A stretch of 64,000 nucleotides of DNA. It comes from Rallus limicola (lineage: Eukaryota; Chordata; Aves; Gruiformes; Rallidae). A model generated the notes under the pieces. The model ran no database searches, had not been told where the DNA came from, and saw nothing but the letters and a program-made list of their open reading frames with translations. Position numbers and translations under genes: made by a program. Where the stretch lies: positions 1-64,000 of the forward strand of contig JAKCOZ010000329.1 in the NCBI GenBank assembly GCA_022605955.1, written 5' to 3'. Of this stretch, positions 1 through 12,200 are shown in pieces; positions within the stretch are counted from its first letter, which is position 1; every line of letters starts with the position of its first letter.

Positions 1-130
1 TATTGCTGGACGTTTAGCATGTTTTGAACTGCAGTCTGCTAGGGCCGAGAAAAGCACTGTAGGAGGTAGCAGGTATGTTCCCTCTTTCCAGGCAAAGTAA
101 AAGGCTGAGAGCCAAAGTGACAGGGTCTGC

Positions 131-3070
131 TTGTGTGTCCTGTTAGGAGGTTTCAGACAAGCTATGCCTTTCAGTCCTAGCTTCTTTACTTTGGGAGTTA
201 TTGCTGGACGTTTAGCATGTTTTGAACTGCAGTCTGCTAGGGCCGAGAAAAGCACCGTAGGAGGTTCCAGGCATGTTCCCTCTTTCCAGGCAAAGGAAAA
301 GGCTGAGAGCCAAAGTGACAGGGTCTGCTTGTGTGTCCTGTTAGGAGGTTTCAGACAAGCTATGCCTTTCAGTCCTAGCTTCTTTACTTTGGGAGTTATT
401 GCTGGACGTTTAGCATGTTTTGAACTGCAGTCTGCTAGGGCCGAGAAAAGCACCGTAGGAGGTTCCAGGCATGTTCCCTCTTTCCAGGCAAAGGAAAAGG
501 CTGAGAGCCAAAGTGACAGGGTCTGCTTGTGTGTCCTGTTAGGAGGGTTCAGACAAGCTATGCCTTTCAGTCCTAGCTTCTTTACTTTGGGAGTTATTGC
601 TGGACGTTTAGCATGTTTTGAACTGCAGTCTGCTAGGGCCGAGAAAAGCACCGTAGGAGGTTCCAGGCATGTTCCCTCTTTCCAGGCAAAGGAAAAGGCT
701 GAGAGCCAAAGTGACAGGGTCTGCTTGTGTGTCCTGTTAGGAGGTTTCAGACAAGCTATGCCTTTCATGCCTAGCTTCTTTACTTTGGGAGTTATTGCTG
801 GACGTTTAGCATGTTTTGAACTGCAGTCTGCTAGGGCCGAGAAAAGCACCGTAGGAGGTTCCAGGCATGTTCCCTCTTTCCAGGCAAAGGAAAAGGCTGA
901 GAGCCAAAGTGACAGGGTCTGCTTGTGTGTCCTGTTAGGAGGTTTCAGACAAGCTATGCCTTTCATGCCTAGCTTCTTTACTTTGGGAGTTATTGCTGGA
1001 CGTTTAGCATGTTTTGAACTGCAGTCTGCTAGGGCCGAGAAAAGCACCGTAGGAGGTTCCAGGCATGTTCCCTCTTTAAAGGCAAAGGAAAAGGCTGAGA
1101 GCCAAAGTGACAGGGTCTGCTTGTGTGTCCTGTTAGGAGGTTTCAGACAAGCTATGCCTTTCATGCCTAGCTTCTTTACTTTGGGAGTTATTGCTGGACG
1201 TTTAGCATGTTTTGAACTGCAGTCTGCTAGGGCCGAGAAAAGCACCGTAGGAGGTTCCAGGCATGTTCCCTCTTTCCAGGCAAAGGAAAAGGCTGAGAGC
1301 CAAAGTGACAGGGTCTGCTTGTGTGTCCTGTTAGGAGGTTTCAGACAAGCTATGCCTTTCAGTCCTAGCTTCTTTACTTTGGGAGTTATTGCTGGACGTT
1401 TAGCATGTTTTGAACTGCAGTCTGCTAGGGCCGAGAAAAGCACCGTAGGAGGTTCCAGGCATGTTCCCTCTTTCCAGGCAAAGGAAAAGGCTGAGAGCCA
1501 AAGTGACAGGGTCTGCTTGTGTGTCCTGTTAGGAGGTTTCAGACAAGCTATGCCTTTCATGCCTAGCTTCTTTACTTTGGGAGTTATTGCTGGACGTTTA
1601 GCATGTTTTGAACTGCAGTCTGCTAGGGCCGAGAAAAGCACCGTAGGAGGTTCCAGGCATGTTCCCTCTTTCCAGGCAAAGGAAAAGGCTGAGAGCCAAA
1701 GTGACAGGTTCTGCTTGTGTGTCCTGTTAGGAGGTTTCAGACAAGCTATGCCTTTCATGCCTAGCTTCTTTACTTTGGGAGTTATTGCTGGACGTTTAGC
1801 ATGTTTTGAACTGCAGTCTGCTAGGGCCGAGAAAAGCACCGTAGGAGGTTCCAGGCATGTTCCCTCTTTCCAGGCAAAGGAAAAGGCTGAGAGCCAAAGT
1901 GACAGGGTCTGCTTGTGTGTCCCGTTAGGAGGTTTCAGACAAGCTATGCCTTTCAGTCCTAGCTTCTTTACTTTGGGAGTTATTGCTGGACGTTTAGCAT
2001 GTTTTGAACTGCAGTCTGCTAGGGCCGAGAAAAGCACCGTAGGAGGTTCCAGGCATGTTCCCTCTTTCCAGGCAAAGGAAAAGGCTGAGAGCCAAAGTGA
2101 CAGGGTCTGCTTGTGTGTCCTGTTAGGAGGTTTCAGACAAGCTATGCCTTTCAGGCCTAGCTTCTTTACTTTGGGAGTTATTGCTGGACGTTTAGCATGT
2201 TTTGAACTGCAGTCTGCTAGGGCCGAGAAAAGCACCGTAGGAGGTTCCAGGCATGTTCCCTCTTTCCAGGCAAAGGAAAAGGCTGAGAGCCAAAGTGACA
2301 GGGTCTGCTTGTGTGTCCTGTTAGGAGGTTTCAGACAAGCTATGCCTTTCAGTCCTAGCTTCTTTACTTTGGGAGTTATTGCTGGACGTTTAGCATGTTT
2401 TGAACTGCAGTCTGCTAGGGCCGAGAAAAGCACCGTAGGAGGTAGCAGGCATGTTCCCTCTTTCCAGGCAAAGGAAAAGGCTGAGAGCCAAAGTGACAGG
2501 GTCTGCTTGTGTGTCCTGTTAGGAGGTTTCAGACAAGCTATGCCTTTCAGTCCTAGCTTCTTTACTTTGGGAGTTATTGCTGGACGTTTAGCATGTTTTG
2601 AACTGCAGTCTGCTAGGGCCGAGAAAAGCACCGTAGGAGGTAGCAGGCATGTTCCCTCTTTCCAGGCAAAGGAAAAGGCTGAGAGCCAAAGTGACAGGGT
2701 CTGCTTGTGTGTCCTGTTAGGAGGTTTCAGACAAGCTATGCCTTTCATGCCTAGCTTCTTTACTTTGGGAGTTATTGCTGGACGTTTAGCATGTTTTGAA
2801 CTGCAGTCTGCTAGGGCCGAGAAAAGCACCGTAGGAGGTAGCAGGCATGTTCCCTCTTTCCAGGCAAAGGAAAAGGCTGAGAGCCAAAGTGACAGGGTCT
2901 GCTTGTGTGTCCTGTTAGGAGGTTTCAGACAAGCTATGCCTTTCATGCCTAGCTTCTTTACTTTGGGAGTTATTGCTGGACGTTTAGCATGTTTTGAACT
3001 GCAGTCTGCTAGGGCCGAGAAAAGCACTGTAGGAGGTAGCAGGTATGTTCCCTCTTTCCAGGCAAAGTAA
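131..3070 (+). repeat. Head block H, copy 1
   Basis: A run of about 15 monomers marked by a fixed series of rare variants: GAGGGTTCAG (about 543), CTTTAAAGGC (about 1074), CAGGTTCTG (about 1707) and TCCCGTTAGG (about 1920). It ends in a CACTGTA/GGTAGC/AGGTATG/AAGTAA monomer. The same series returns from about 23493 and 27651. Agreement of several independent markers in order shows segmental copying. Confidence 0.85.
199..396 (+). repeat. Reference monomer with internal map
   Basis: This copy is close to consensus and serves as a guide. It is 198 bp and about 49% GC. The PstI site is at 228-233. CpG dinucleotides fall in GGACGTT, GGCCGAG and CACCGTA. The motif TAGGAGG occurs twice, at 258-264 and 342-348. 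Each copy is preceded by GTCTGCT at 232-238 and about 323-329, which suggests an old internal duplication. The 9-mer TTCCAGGCA occurs at 265-273 and 284-292. The most variable site (GTCC/TGCC/GGCC) lies near the end, before TAGCTTC. I see no match to the CENP-B box; there is no TTCG core on either strand. Confidence 0.9.
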
Positions 3071-6000
3071 AAGGCTGAGAGCCAAAGTGACAGGGTCTGC
3101 TTGTGTGTCCTGTTAGGAGGTTTCAGACAAGCTATGCCTTTCAGTCCTAGCTTCTTTACTTTGGGAGTTATTGCTGGACGTTTAGCATGTTTTGAACTGC
3201 AGTCTGCTAGGGCCGAGAAAAGCACCGTAGGAGGTTCCAGGCATGTTCCCTCTTTCCAGGCAAAGGAAAAGGCTGAGAGCCAAAGTGACAGGGTCTGCTT
3301 GTGTGTCCTGTTAGGAGGTTTCAGACAAGCTATGCCTTTCAGTCCTAGCTTCTTTACTTTGGGAGTTATTGCTGGACGTTTAGCATGTTTTGAACTGCAG
3401 TCTGCTAGGGCCGAGAAAAGCACCGTAGGAGGTTCCAGGCATGTTCCCTCTTTCCAGGCAAAGGAAAAGGCTGAGAGCCAAAGTGACAGGGTCTGCTTGT
3501 GTGTCCTGTTAGGAGGGTTCAGACAAGCTATGCCTTTCAGTCCTAGCTTCTTTACTTTGGGAGTTATTGCTGGACGTTTAGCATGTTTTGAACTGCAGTC
3601 TGCTAGGGCCGAGAAAAGCACCGTAGGAGGTTCCAGGCATGTTCCCTCTTTCCAGGCAAAGGAAAAGGCTGAGAGCCAAAGTGACAGGGTCTGCTTGTGT
3701 GTCCTGTTAGGAGGTTTCAGACAAGCTATGCCTTTCATGCCTAGCTTCTTTACTTTGGGAGTTATTGCTGGACGTTTAGCATGTTTTGAACTGCAGTCTG
3801 CTAGGGCCGAGAAAAGCACCGTAGGAGGTTCCAGGCATGTTCCCTCTTTCCAGGCAAAGGAAAAGGCTGAGAGCCAAAGTGACAGGGTCTGCTTGTGTGT
3901 CCTGTTAGGAGGTTTCAGACAAGCTATGCCTTTCATGCCTAGCTTCTTTACTTTGGGAGTTATTGCTGGACGTTTAGCATGTTTTGAACTGCAGTCTGCT
4001 AGGGCCGAGAAAAGCACCGTAGGAGGTTCCAGGCATGTTCCCTCTTTCCAGGCAAAGGAAAAGGCTGAGAGCCAAAGTGACAGGGTCTGCTTGTGTGTCC
4101 TGTTAGGAGGTTTCAGACAAGCTATGCCTTTCAGTCCTAGCTTCTTTACTTTGGGAGTTATTGCTGGACGTTTAGCATGTTTTGAACTGCAGTCTGCTAG
4201 GGCCGAGAAAAGCACCGTAGGAGGTTCCAGGCATGTTCCCTCTTTCCAGGCAAAGGAAAAGGCTGAGAGCCAAAGTGACAGGGTCTGCTTGTGTGTCCTG
4301 TTAGGAGGTTTCAGACAAGCTATGCCTTTCATGCCTAGCTTCTTTACTTTGGGAGTTATTGCTGGACGTTTAGCATGTTTTGAACTGCAGTCTGCTAGGG
4401 CCGAGAAAAGCACCGTAGGAGCTTCCAGGCATGTTCCCTCTTTCCAGGCAAAGTAAAAGGCTGAGAGCCAAAGTGACAGGGTCTGCTTGTGTGTCCTGTT
4501 AGGAGGTTTCAGACAAGCTATGCCTTTCAGTCCTAGCTTCTTTACTTTGGGAGTTATTGCTGGACGTTTAGCATGTTTTGAACTGCAGTCTGCTAGGGCC
4601 GAGAAAAGCACCGTAGGAGGTTCCAGGCATGTTCCCTCTTTCCAGGCAAAGGAAAAGGCTGAGAGCCAAAGTGACAGGGTCTGCTTGTGTGTCCTGTTAG
4701 GAGGTTTCAGACAAGCTATGCCTTTCAGTCCTAGCTTCTTTACTTTGGGAGTTATTGCTGGACGTTTAGCATGTTTTGAACTGCAGTCTGCTAGGGCCGA
4801 GAAAAGCACCGTAGGAGGTAGCAGGCATGTTCCCTCTTTCCAGGCAAAGGAAAAGGCTGAGAGCCAAAGTGACAGGGTCTGCTTGTGTGTCCTGTTAGGA
4901 GGTTTCAGACAAGCTATGCCTTTCATGCCTAGCTTCTTTACTTTGGGAGTTATTGCTGGACGTTTAGCATGTTTTGAACTGCAGTCTGCTAGGGCCGAGA
5001 AAAGCACTGTAGGAGGTAGCAGGTATGTTCCCTCTTTCCAGGCAAAGTAAAAGGCTGAGAGCCAAAGTGACAGGGTCTGTTTGTGTGTCCTGTTAGGAGG
5101 TTTCAGACAAGCTATGCCTTTCATGCCTAGCTTCTTTACTTTGGGAGTTATTGCTGGACGTTTAGCATGTTTTGAACTGCAGTCTGCTAGGGCCGAGAAA
5201 AGCACCGTAGGAGGTTCCAGGCATGTTCCCCATTTCCAGGCAAAGGAAAAGGCTGAGAGCCAAAGTGACAGGGTCTGCTTGTGTGTCCTGTTAGGAGGTT
5301 TCAGACAAGCTATGCCTTTCAGTCCTAGCTTCTTTACTTTGGGAGTTATTGCTGGACGTTTAGCATGTTTTGAACTGCAGTCTGCTAGGGCCGAGAAAAG
5401 CACCGTAGGAGGTTCCAGGCATGTTCCCTCTTTCCAGGCAAAGGAAAAGGCTGAGAGCCAAAGTGACAGGGTCTGCTTGTGTGTCCTGTTAGGAGGTTTC
5501 AGACAAGCTATGCCTTTCAGGCCTAGCTTCTTTACTTTGGGAGTTATTGCTGGACGTTTAGCATGTTTTGAACTGCAGTCTGCTAGGGCCGAGAAAAGCA
5601 CCGTAGGAGGTTCCAGGCATGTTCCCTCTTTCCAGGCAAAGGAAAAGGCTGAGAGCCAAAGTGACAGGGTCTGCTTGTGTGTCCTGTAAGGAGGTTTCAG
5701 ACAAGCTATGCCTTTCATGCCTAGCTTCTTTACTTTGGGAGTTATTGCTGGACGTTTAGCATGTTTTGAACTGCAGTCTGCTAGGGCCGAGAAAAGCACC
5801 GTAGGAGGTTCCAGGCATGTTCCCTCTTTCCAGGCAAAGGAAAAGGCTGAGAGCCAAAGTGACAGGGTCTGCTTGTGTGTCCTGTTAGGAGGTTTCAGAC
5901 AAGCTATGCCTTTCAGTCTTAGCTTCTTTACTTTGGGAGTTATTGCTGGACGCTTAGCATGTTTTGAACTGCAGTCTGCTAGGGCCGAGAAAAGCACCGT

Positions 6001-9000
6001 AGGAGGTTCCAGGCATGTTCCCTCTTTCCAGGCAAAGGAAAAGGCTGAGAGCCAAAGTGACAGGGTCTGCTTGTGTGTCCTGTTAGGAGGTTTCAGACAA
6101 GCTATGCCTTTCAGTCCTAGCTTCTTTACTTTGGGAGTTATTGCTGGACGTTTAGCATGTTTTGAACTGCAGTCTGCTAGGGCCGAGAAAAGCACTGTAG
6201 GAGGTTCCAGGCATGTTCCCTCTTTCCAGGCAAAGGAAAAGGCTGAGAGCCAAAGTGACAGGGTCTGCTTGTGTGTCCTGTTAGGAGGTTTCAGACAAGC
6301 TATGCCTTTCAGTCCTAGCTTCTTTACTTTGGGAGTTATTGCTGGACGTTTAGCATGTTTTGAACTGCAGTCTGCTAGGGCCGAGAAAAGCACCGTAGGA
6401 GGTTCCAGGCATGTTCCCTCTTTCCAGGCAAAGGAAAAGGCTGAGAGCCAAAGTGACAGGGTCTGCTTGTGTGTCCTGTTAGGAGGTTTCAGACAAGCTA
6501 TGCCTTTCAGTCCTAGCTTCTTTACTTTGGGAGTTATTGCTGGACGTTTAGCATGTTTTGAACTGCAGTCTGCTAGGGCCGAGAAAAGCACTGTAGGAGG
6601 TTCCAGGCATGTTCCCTCTTTCCAGGCAAAGGAAAAGGCTGAGAGCCAAAGTGACAGGGTCTGCTTGTGTGTCCTGTTAGGAGGTTTCAGACAAGCTATG
6701 CCTTTCAGTCCTAGCTTCTTTACTTTGGGAGTTATTGCTGGACGTTTAGCATGTTTTGAACTGCAGTCTGCTAGGGCCGAGAAAAGCACCGTAGGAGGTT
6801 CCAGGCATGTTCCCTCTTTCCAGGCAAAGGAAAAGGCTGAGAGCCAAAGTGACAGGGTCTGCTTGTGAGTCCTGTTAGGAGGTTTCAGACAAGCTATGCC
6901 TTTCATGCCTAGCTTCTTTACTTTGGGAGTTATTGCTGGACGTTTAGCATGTTTTGAACTGCAGTCTGCTAGGGCCGAGAAAAGCACCGTAGGAGGTTCC
7001 AGGCATGTTCCCTCTTTCCAGGCAAAGGAAAAGGCTGAGAGCCAAAGTGACAGGGTCTGCTTGTGTGTCCTGTTAGGAGGTTTCAGACAAGCTATGCCTT
7101 TCAGTCCTAGCTTCTTTACTTTGGGAGTTATTGCTGGACGTTTAGCATGTTTTGAACTGCAGTCTGCTAGGGCCGAGAAAAGCACCGTAGGAGGTTCCAG
7201 GCATGTTCCCTCTTTCCAGGCAAAGGAAAAGGCTGAGAGCCAAAGTGACAGGGTCTGCTTGTGTGTCCTGTTAGGAGGTTTCAGACAAGCTATGCCTTTC
7301 AGTCCTAGCTTCTTTACTTTGGGAGTTATTGCTGGACGTTTAGCATGTTTTGAACTGCAGTCTGCTAGGGCCGAGAAAAGCACCGTAGGAGGTTCCAGGC
7401 ATGTTCCCTCTTTCCAGGCAAAGGAAAAGGCTGAGAGCCAAAGTGACAGGGTCTGCTTGTGTGTCCTGTTAGGAGGTTTCAGACAAGCTATGCCTTTCAG
7501 TCCTAGCTTCTTTACTTTGGGAGTTATTGCTGGACGTTTAGCATGTTTTGAACTGCAGTCTGCTAGGGCCGAGAAAAGCACTGTAGGAGGTTCCAGGCAT
7601 GTTCCCTCTTTCCAGGCAAAGGAAAAGGCTGAGAGCCAAAGTGACAGGGTCTGCTTGTGTGTCCTGTTAGGAGGTTTCAGACAAGCTATGCCTTTCATGC
7701 CTAGCTTCTTTACTTTGGGAGTTATTGCTGGACGTTTAGCATGTTTTGAACTGCAGTCTGCTAGGGCCGAGAAAAGCACCGTAGGAGGTTCCAGGCATGT
7801 TCCCTCTTTCCAGGCAAAGGAAAAGGCTGAGAGCCAAAGTGACAGGGTCTGCTTGTGTGTCCTGTTAGGAGGTTTCAGACAAGCTATGTCTTTCATGCCT
7901 AGCTTCTTTACTTTGGGAGTTATTGCTGGACGTTTAGCATGTTTTGAACTGCAGTCTGCTAGGGCCGAGAAAAGCACCGTAGGAGGTTCCAGGCATGTTC
8001 CCTCTTTCCAGGCAAAGGAAAAGGCTGAGAGCCAAAGTGACAGGGTCTGCTTGTGTGTCCTGTTAGGAGGTTTCAGACAAGCTATGCCTTTCATGCCTAG
8101 CTTCTTTACTTTGGGAGTTATTGCTGGACGTTTAGCATGTTTTGAACTGCAGTCTGCTAGGGCCGAGAAAAGCACCGTAGGAGGTTCCAGGCATGTTCCC
8201 TCTTTCCAGGCAAAGGAAAAGGCTGAGAGCCAAAGTGACAGGGTCTGCTTGTGTGTCCTGTTAGGAGGTTTCAGACAAGCTATGCCTTTCAGTCCTAGCT
8301 TCTTTACTTTGGGAGTTATTGCTGGACGTTTAGCATGTTTTGAACTGCAGTCTGCTAGGGCCGAGAAAAGCACCGTAGGAGGTTCCAGGCATGTTCCCTC
8401 TTTCCAGGCAAAGGAAAAGGCTGAGAGCCAAAGTGACAGGGTCTGCTTGTGTGTCCTGTTAGGAGGTTTCAGACAAGCTATGCCTTTCAGTCCTAGCTTC
8501 TTTACTTTGGGAGTTATTGCTGGACGTTTAGCATGTTTTGAACTGCAGTCTGCTAGGGCCGAGAAAAGCACTGTAGGAGGTTCCAGGCATGTTCCCTCTT
8601 TCCAGGCAAAGGAAAAGGCTGAGAGCCAAAGTGACAGGGTCTGCTTGTGTGTCCTGTTAGGAGGTTTCAGACAAGCTATGCCTTTCAGTCCTAGCTTCTT
8701 TACTTTGGGAGTTATTGCTGGACGTTTAGCATGTTTTGAACTGCAGTCTGCTAGGGCCGAGAAAAGCACCGTAGGAGGTTCCAGGCATGTTCCCTCTTTC
8801 CAGGCAAAGGAAAAGGCTGAGAGCCAAAGTGACAGGGTCTGCTTGTGTGTCCTGTTAGGAGGTTTCAGACAAGCTATGCCTTTCAGTCCTAGCTTCTTTA
8901 CTTTGGGAGTTATTGCTGGACGTTTAGCATGTTTTGAACTGCAGTCTGCTAGGGCCGAGAAAAGCACTGTAGGAGGTTCCAGGCATGTTCCCTCTTTCCA

Positions 9001-9271
9001 GGCAAAGGAAAAGGCTGAGAGCCAAAGTGACAGGGTCTGCTTGTGTGTCCTGTTAGGAGGTTTCAGACAAGCTATGCCTTTCATGCCTAGCTTCTTTACT
9101 TTGGGAGTTATTGCTGGACGTTTAGCATGTTTTGAACTGCAGTCTGCTAGGGCCGAGAAAAGCACCGTAGGAGGTTCCAGGCATGTTCCCTCTTTCCATG
9201 CAAAGGAAAAGGCTGAGAGCCAAAGTGACAGGGTCTGCTTGTGAGTCCTGTTAGGAGGTTTCAGACAAGCT

Positions 9272-12200
9272 ATGCCTTTCATGCCTAGCTTCTTTACTTT
9301 GGGAGTTATTGCTGGACGTTTAGCATGTTTTGAACTGCAGTCTGCTAGGGCCGAGAAAAGCACCGTAGGAGGTTCCAGGCATGTTCCCTCTTTCCAGGCA
9401 AAGGAAAAGGCTGAGAGCCAAAGTGACAGGGTCTGCTTGTGTGTCCTGTTAGGAGGTTTCAGACAAGCTATGCCTTTCAGTCCTAGCTTCTTTACTTTGG
9501 GAGTTATTGCTGGACGTTTAGCATGTTTTGAACTGCAGTCTGCTAGGGCCGAGAAAAGCACCGTAGGAGGTTCCAGGCATGTTCCCTCTTTCCAGGCAAA
9601 GGAAAAGGCTGAGAGCCAAAGTGACAGGGTCTGCTTGTGTGTCCTGTTAGGAGGTTTCAGACAAGCTATGCCTTTCAGTCCTAGCTTCTTTACTTTGGGA
9701 GTTATTGCTGGACGTTTAGCATGTTTTGAACTGCAGTCTGCTAGGGCCGAGAAAAGCACCGTAGGAGGTTCCAGGCATGTTCCCTCTTTCCAGGCAAAGG
9801 AAAAGGCTGAGAGCCAAAGTGACAGGGTCTGCTTGTGTGTCCTGTTAGGAGGTTTCAGACAAGCTATGCCTTTCATGCCTAGCTTCTTTACTTTGGGAGT
9901 TATTGCTGGACGTTTAGCATGTTTTGAACTGCAGTCTGCTAGGGCCGAGAAAAGCACCGTAGGAGGTTCCAGGCATGTTCCCTCTTTCCAGGCAAAGGAA
10001 AAGGCTGAGAGCCAAAGTGACAGGGTCTGCTTGTGTGTCCTGTTAGGAGGTTTCAGACAAGCTATGCCTTTCAGTCCTAGCTTCTTTACTTTGGGAGTTA
10101 TTGCTGGACGTTTAGCATGTTTTGAACTGCAGTCTGCTAGGGCCGAGAAAAGCACTGTAGGAGGTTCCAGGCATGTTCCCTCTTTCCAGGCAAATGAAAA
10201 GGCTGAGAGCCAAAGTGACAGGGTCTGCTTGTGTGTCCTGTTAGGAGGTTTCAGACAAGCTATGCCTTTCAGTCCTAGCTTCTTTACTTTGGGAGTTATT
10301 GCTGGACGTTTAGCATGTTTTGAACAGCAGTCTGCTAGGGCCGAGAAAAGCACCGTAGGAGGTTCCAGGCATGTTCCCTCTTTCCAGGCAAAGGAAAAGG
10401 CTGAGAGCCAAAGTGACAGGGTCTGCTTGTGTGTCCTGTTAGGAGGTTTCAGACAAGCTATGCCTTTCAGTCCTAGCTTCTTTACTTTGGGAGTTATTGC
10501 TGGACGTTTAGCATGTTTTGAACTGCAGTCTGCTAGGGCCGAGAAAAGCACTGTAGGAGGTAGCAGGTATGTTCCCTCTTTCCAGGCAAAGGAAAAGGCT
10601 GAGAGCCAAAGTGACAGGGTCTGCTTGTGTGTCCTGTTAGGAGGTTTCAGACAAGCTATGCCTTTCAGTCTTAGCTTCTTTACTTTGGGAGTTATTGCTG
10701 GACTTTTAGCATGTTTTGAACTGCAGTCTGCTAGGGCCGAGAAAAGCACCGTAGGAGGTTCCAGGCATGTTCCCTCTTTCCAGGCAAAGGAAAAGGCTGA
10801 GAGCCAAAGTGACAGGGTCTGCTTGTGTGTCCTGTTAGGAGGTTTCAGACAAGCTATGCCTTTCAGTCCTAGCTTCTTTACTTTGGGAGTTATTGCTGGA
10901 CGTTTAGCATGTTTTGAACTGCAGTCTGCTAGGGCCGAGAAAAGCACCGTAGGAGGTTCCAGGCATGTTCCCTCTTTCCAGGCAAAGGAAAAGGCTGAGA
11001 GCCAAAGTGACAGGGTCTGCTTGTGTGTCCTGTTAGGAGGTTTCAGACAAGCTATGCCTTTCAGGCCTAGCTTCTTTACTTTGGGAGTTATTGCTGGACG
11101 TTTAGCATGTTTTGAACTGCAGTCTGCTAGGGCCGAGAAAAGCACCGTAGGAGGTTCCAGGCATGTTCCCTCTTTCCAGGCAAAGGAAAAGGCTGAGAGC
11201 CAAAGTGACAGGGTCTGCTTGTGTGTCCTGTCAGGAGGTTTCAGACAAGCTATGCCTTTCAGTCCTAGCTTCTTTACTTTGGGAGTTATTGCTGGACGTT
11301 TAGCATGTTTTGAACTGCAGTCTGCTAGGGCCGAGAAAAGCACCGTAGGAGGTTCCAGGCATGTTCCCTCTTTCCAGGCAAAGGAAAAGGCTGAGAGCCA
11401 AAGTGACAGGGTCTGCTTGTGTGTCCTGTTAGGAGGTTTCAGACAAGCTATGCCTTTCAGTCCTAGCTTCTTTACTTTGGGAGTTATTGCTGGACGTTTA
11501 GCATGTTTTGAACTGCAGTCTGCTAGGGCCGAGAAAAGCACCGTAGGAGGTTCCAGGCATGTTCCCTCTTTCCAGGCAAAGGAAAAGGCTGAGAGCCAAA
11601 GTGACAGGGTCTGCTTGTGTGTCCTGTTAGGAGGTTTCAGACAAGCTATGCCTTTCATGCCTAGCTTCTTTAATTTGGGAGTTATTGCTGGACGTTTAGC
11701 ATGTTTTGAACTGCAGTCTGCTAGGGCCGAGAAAAGCACCGTAGGAGGTTCCAGGCATGTTCCCTCTTTCCATGCAAAGGAAAAGGCTGAGAGCCAAAGT
11801 GACAGGGTCTGCTTGTGTGTCCTGTTAGGAGGTTTCAGACAAGCTATGCCTTTCAGTCCTAGCTTCTTTACTTTGGGAGTTATTGCTGGACGTTTAGCAT
11901 GTTTTGAACTGCAGTCTGCTAGGGCCGAGAAAAGCACCGTAGGAGGTTCCAGGCATGTTCCCTCTTTCCAGGCAAAGGAAAAGGCTGAGAGCCAAAGTGA
12001 CAGGGTCTGCTTGTGAGTCCTGTTAGGAGGTTTCAGACAAGCTATGCCTTTCAGTCCTAGCTTCTTTACTTTGGGAGTTATTGCTGGACGTTTAGCATGT
12101 TTTGAACTGCAGTCTGCTAGGGCCGAGAAAAGCACCGTAGGAGGTTCCAGGCATGTTCCCTCTTTCCAGGCAAAGAAAAAGGCTGAGAGCCAAAGTGACA

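Noticed and set aside
199..396. CENP-B box in the monomer
   Set aside because: The required TTCG and CGGG core bases are absent on both strands of the consensus. The only CpGs are in GACGTT, GCCGAG and ACCGTA.
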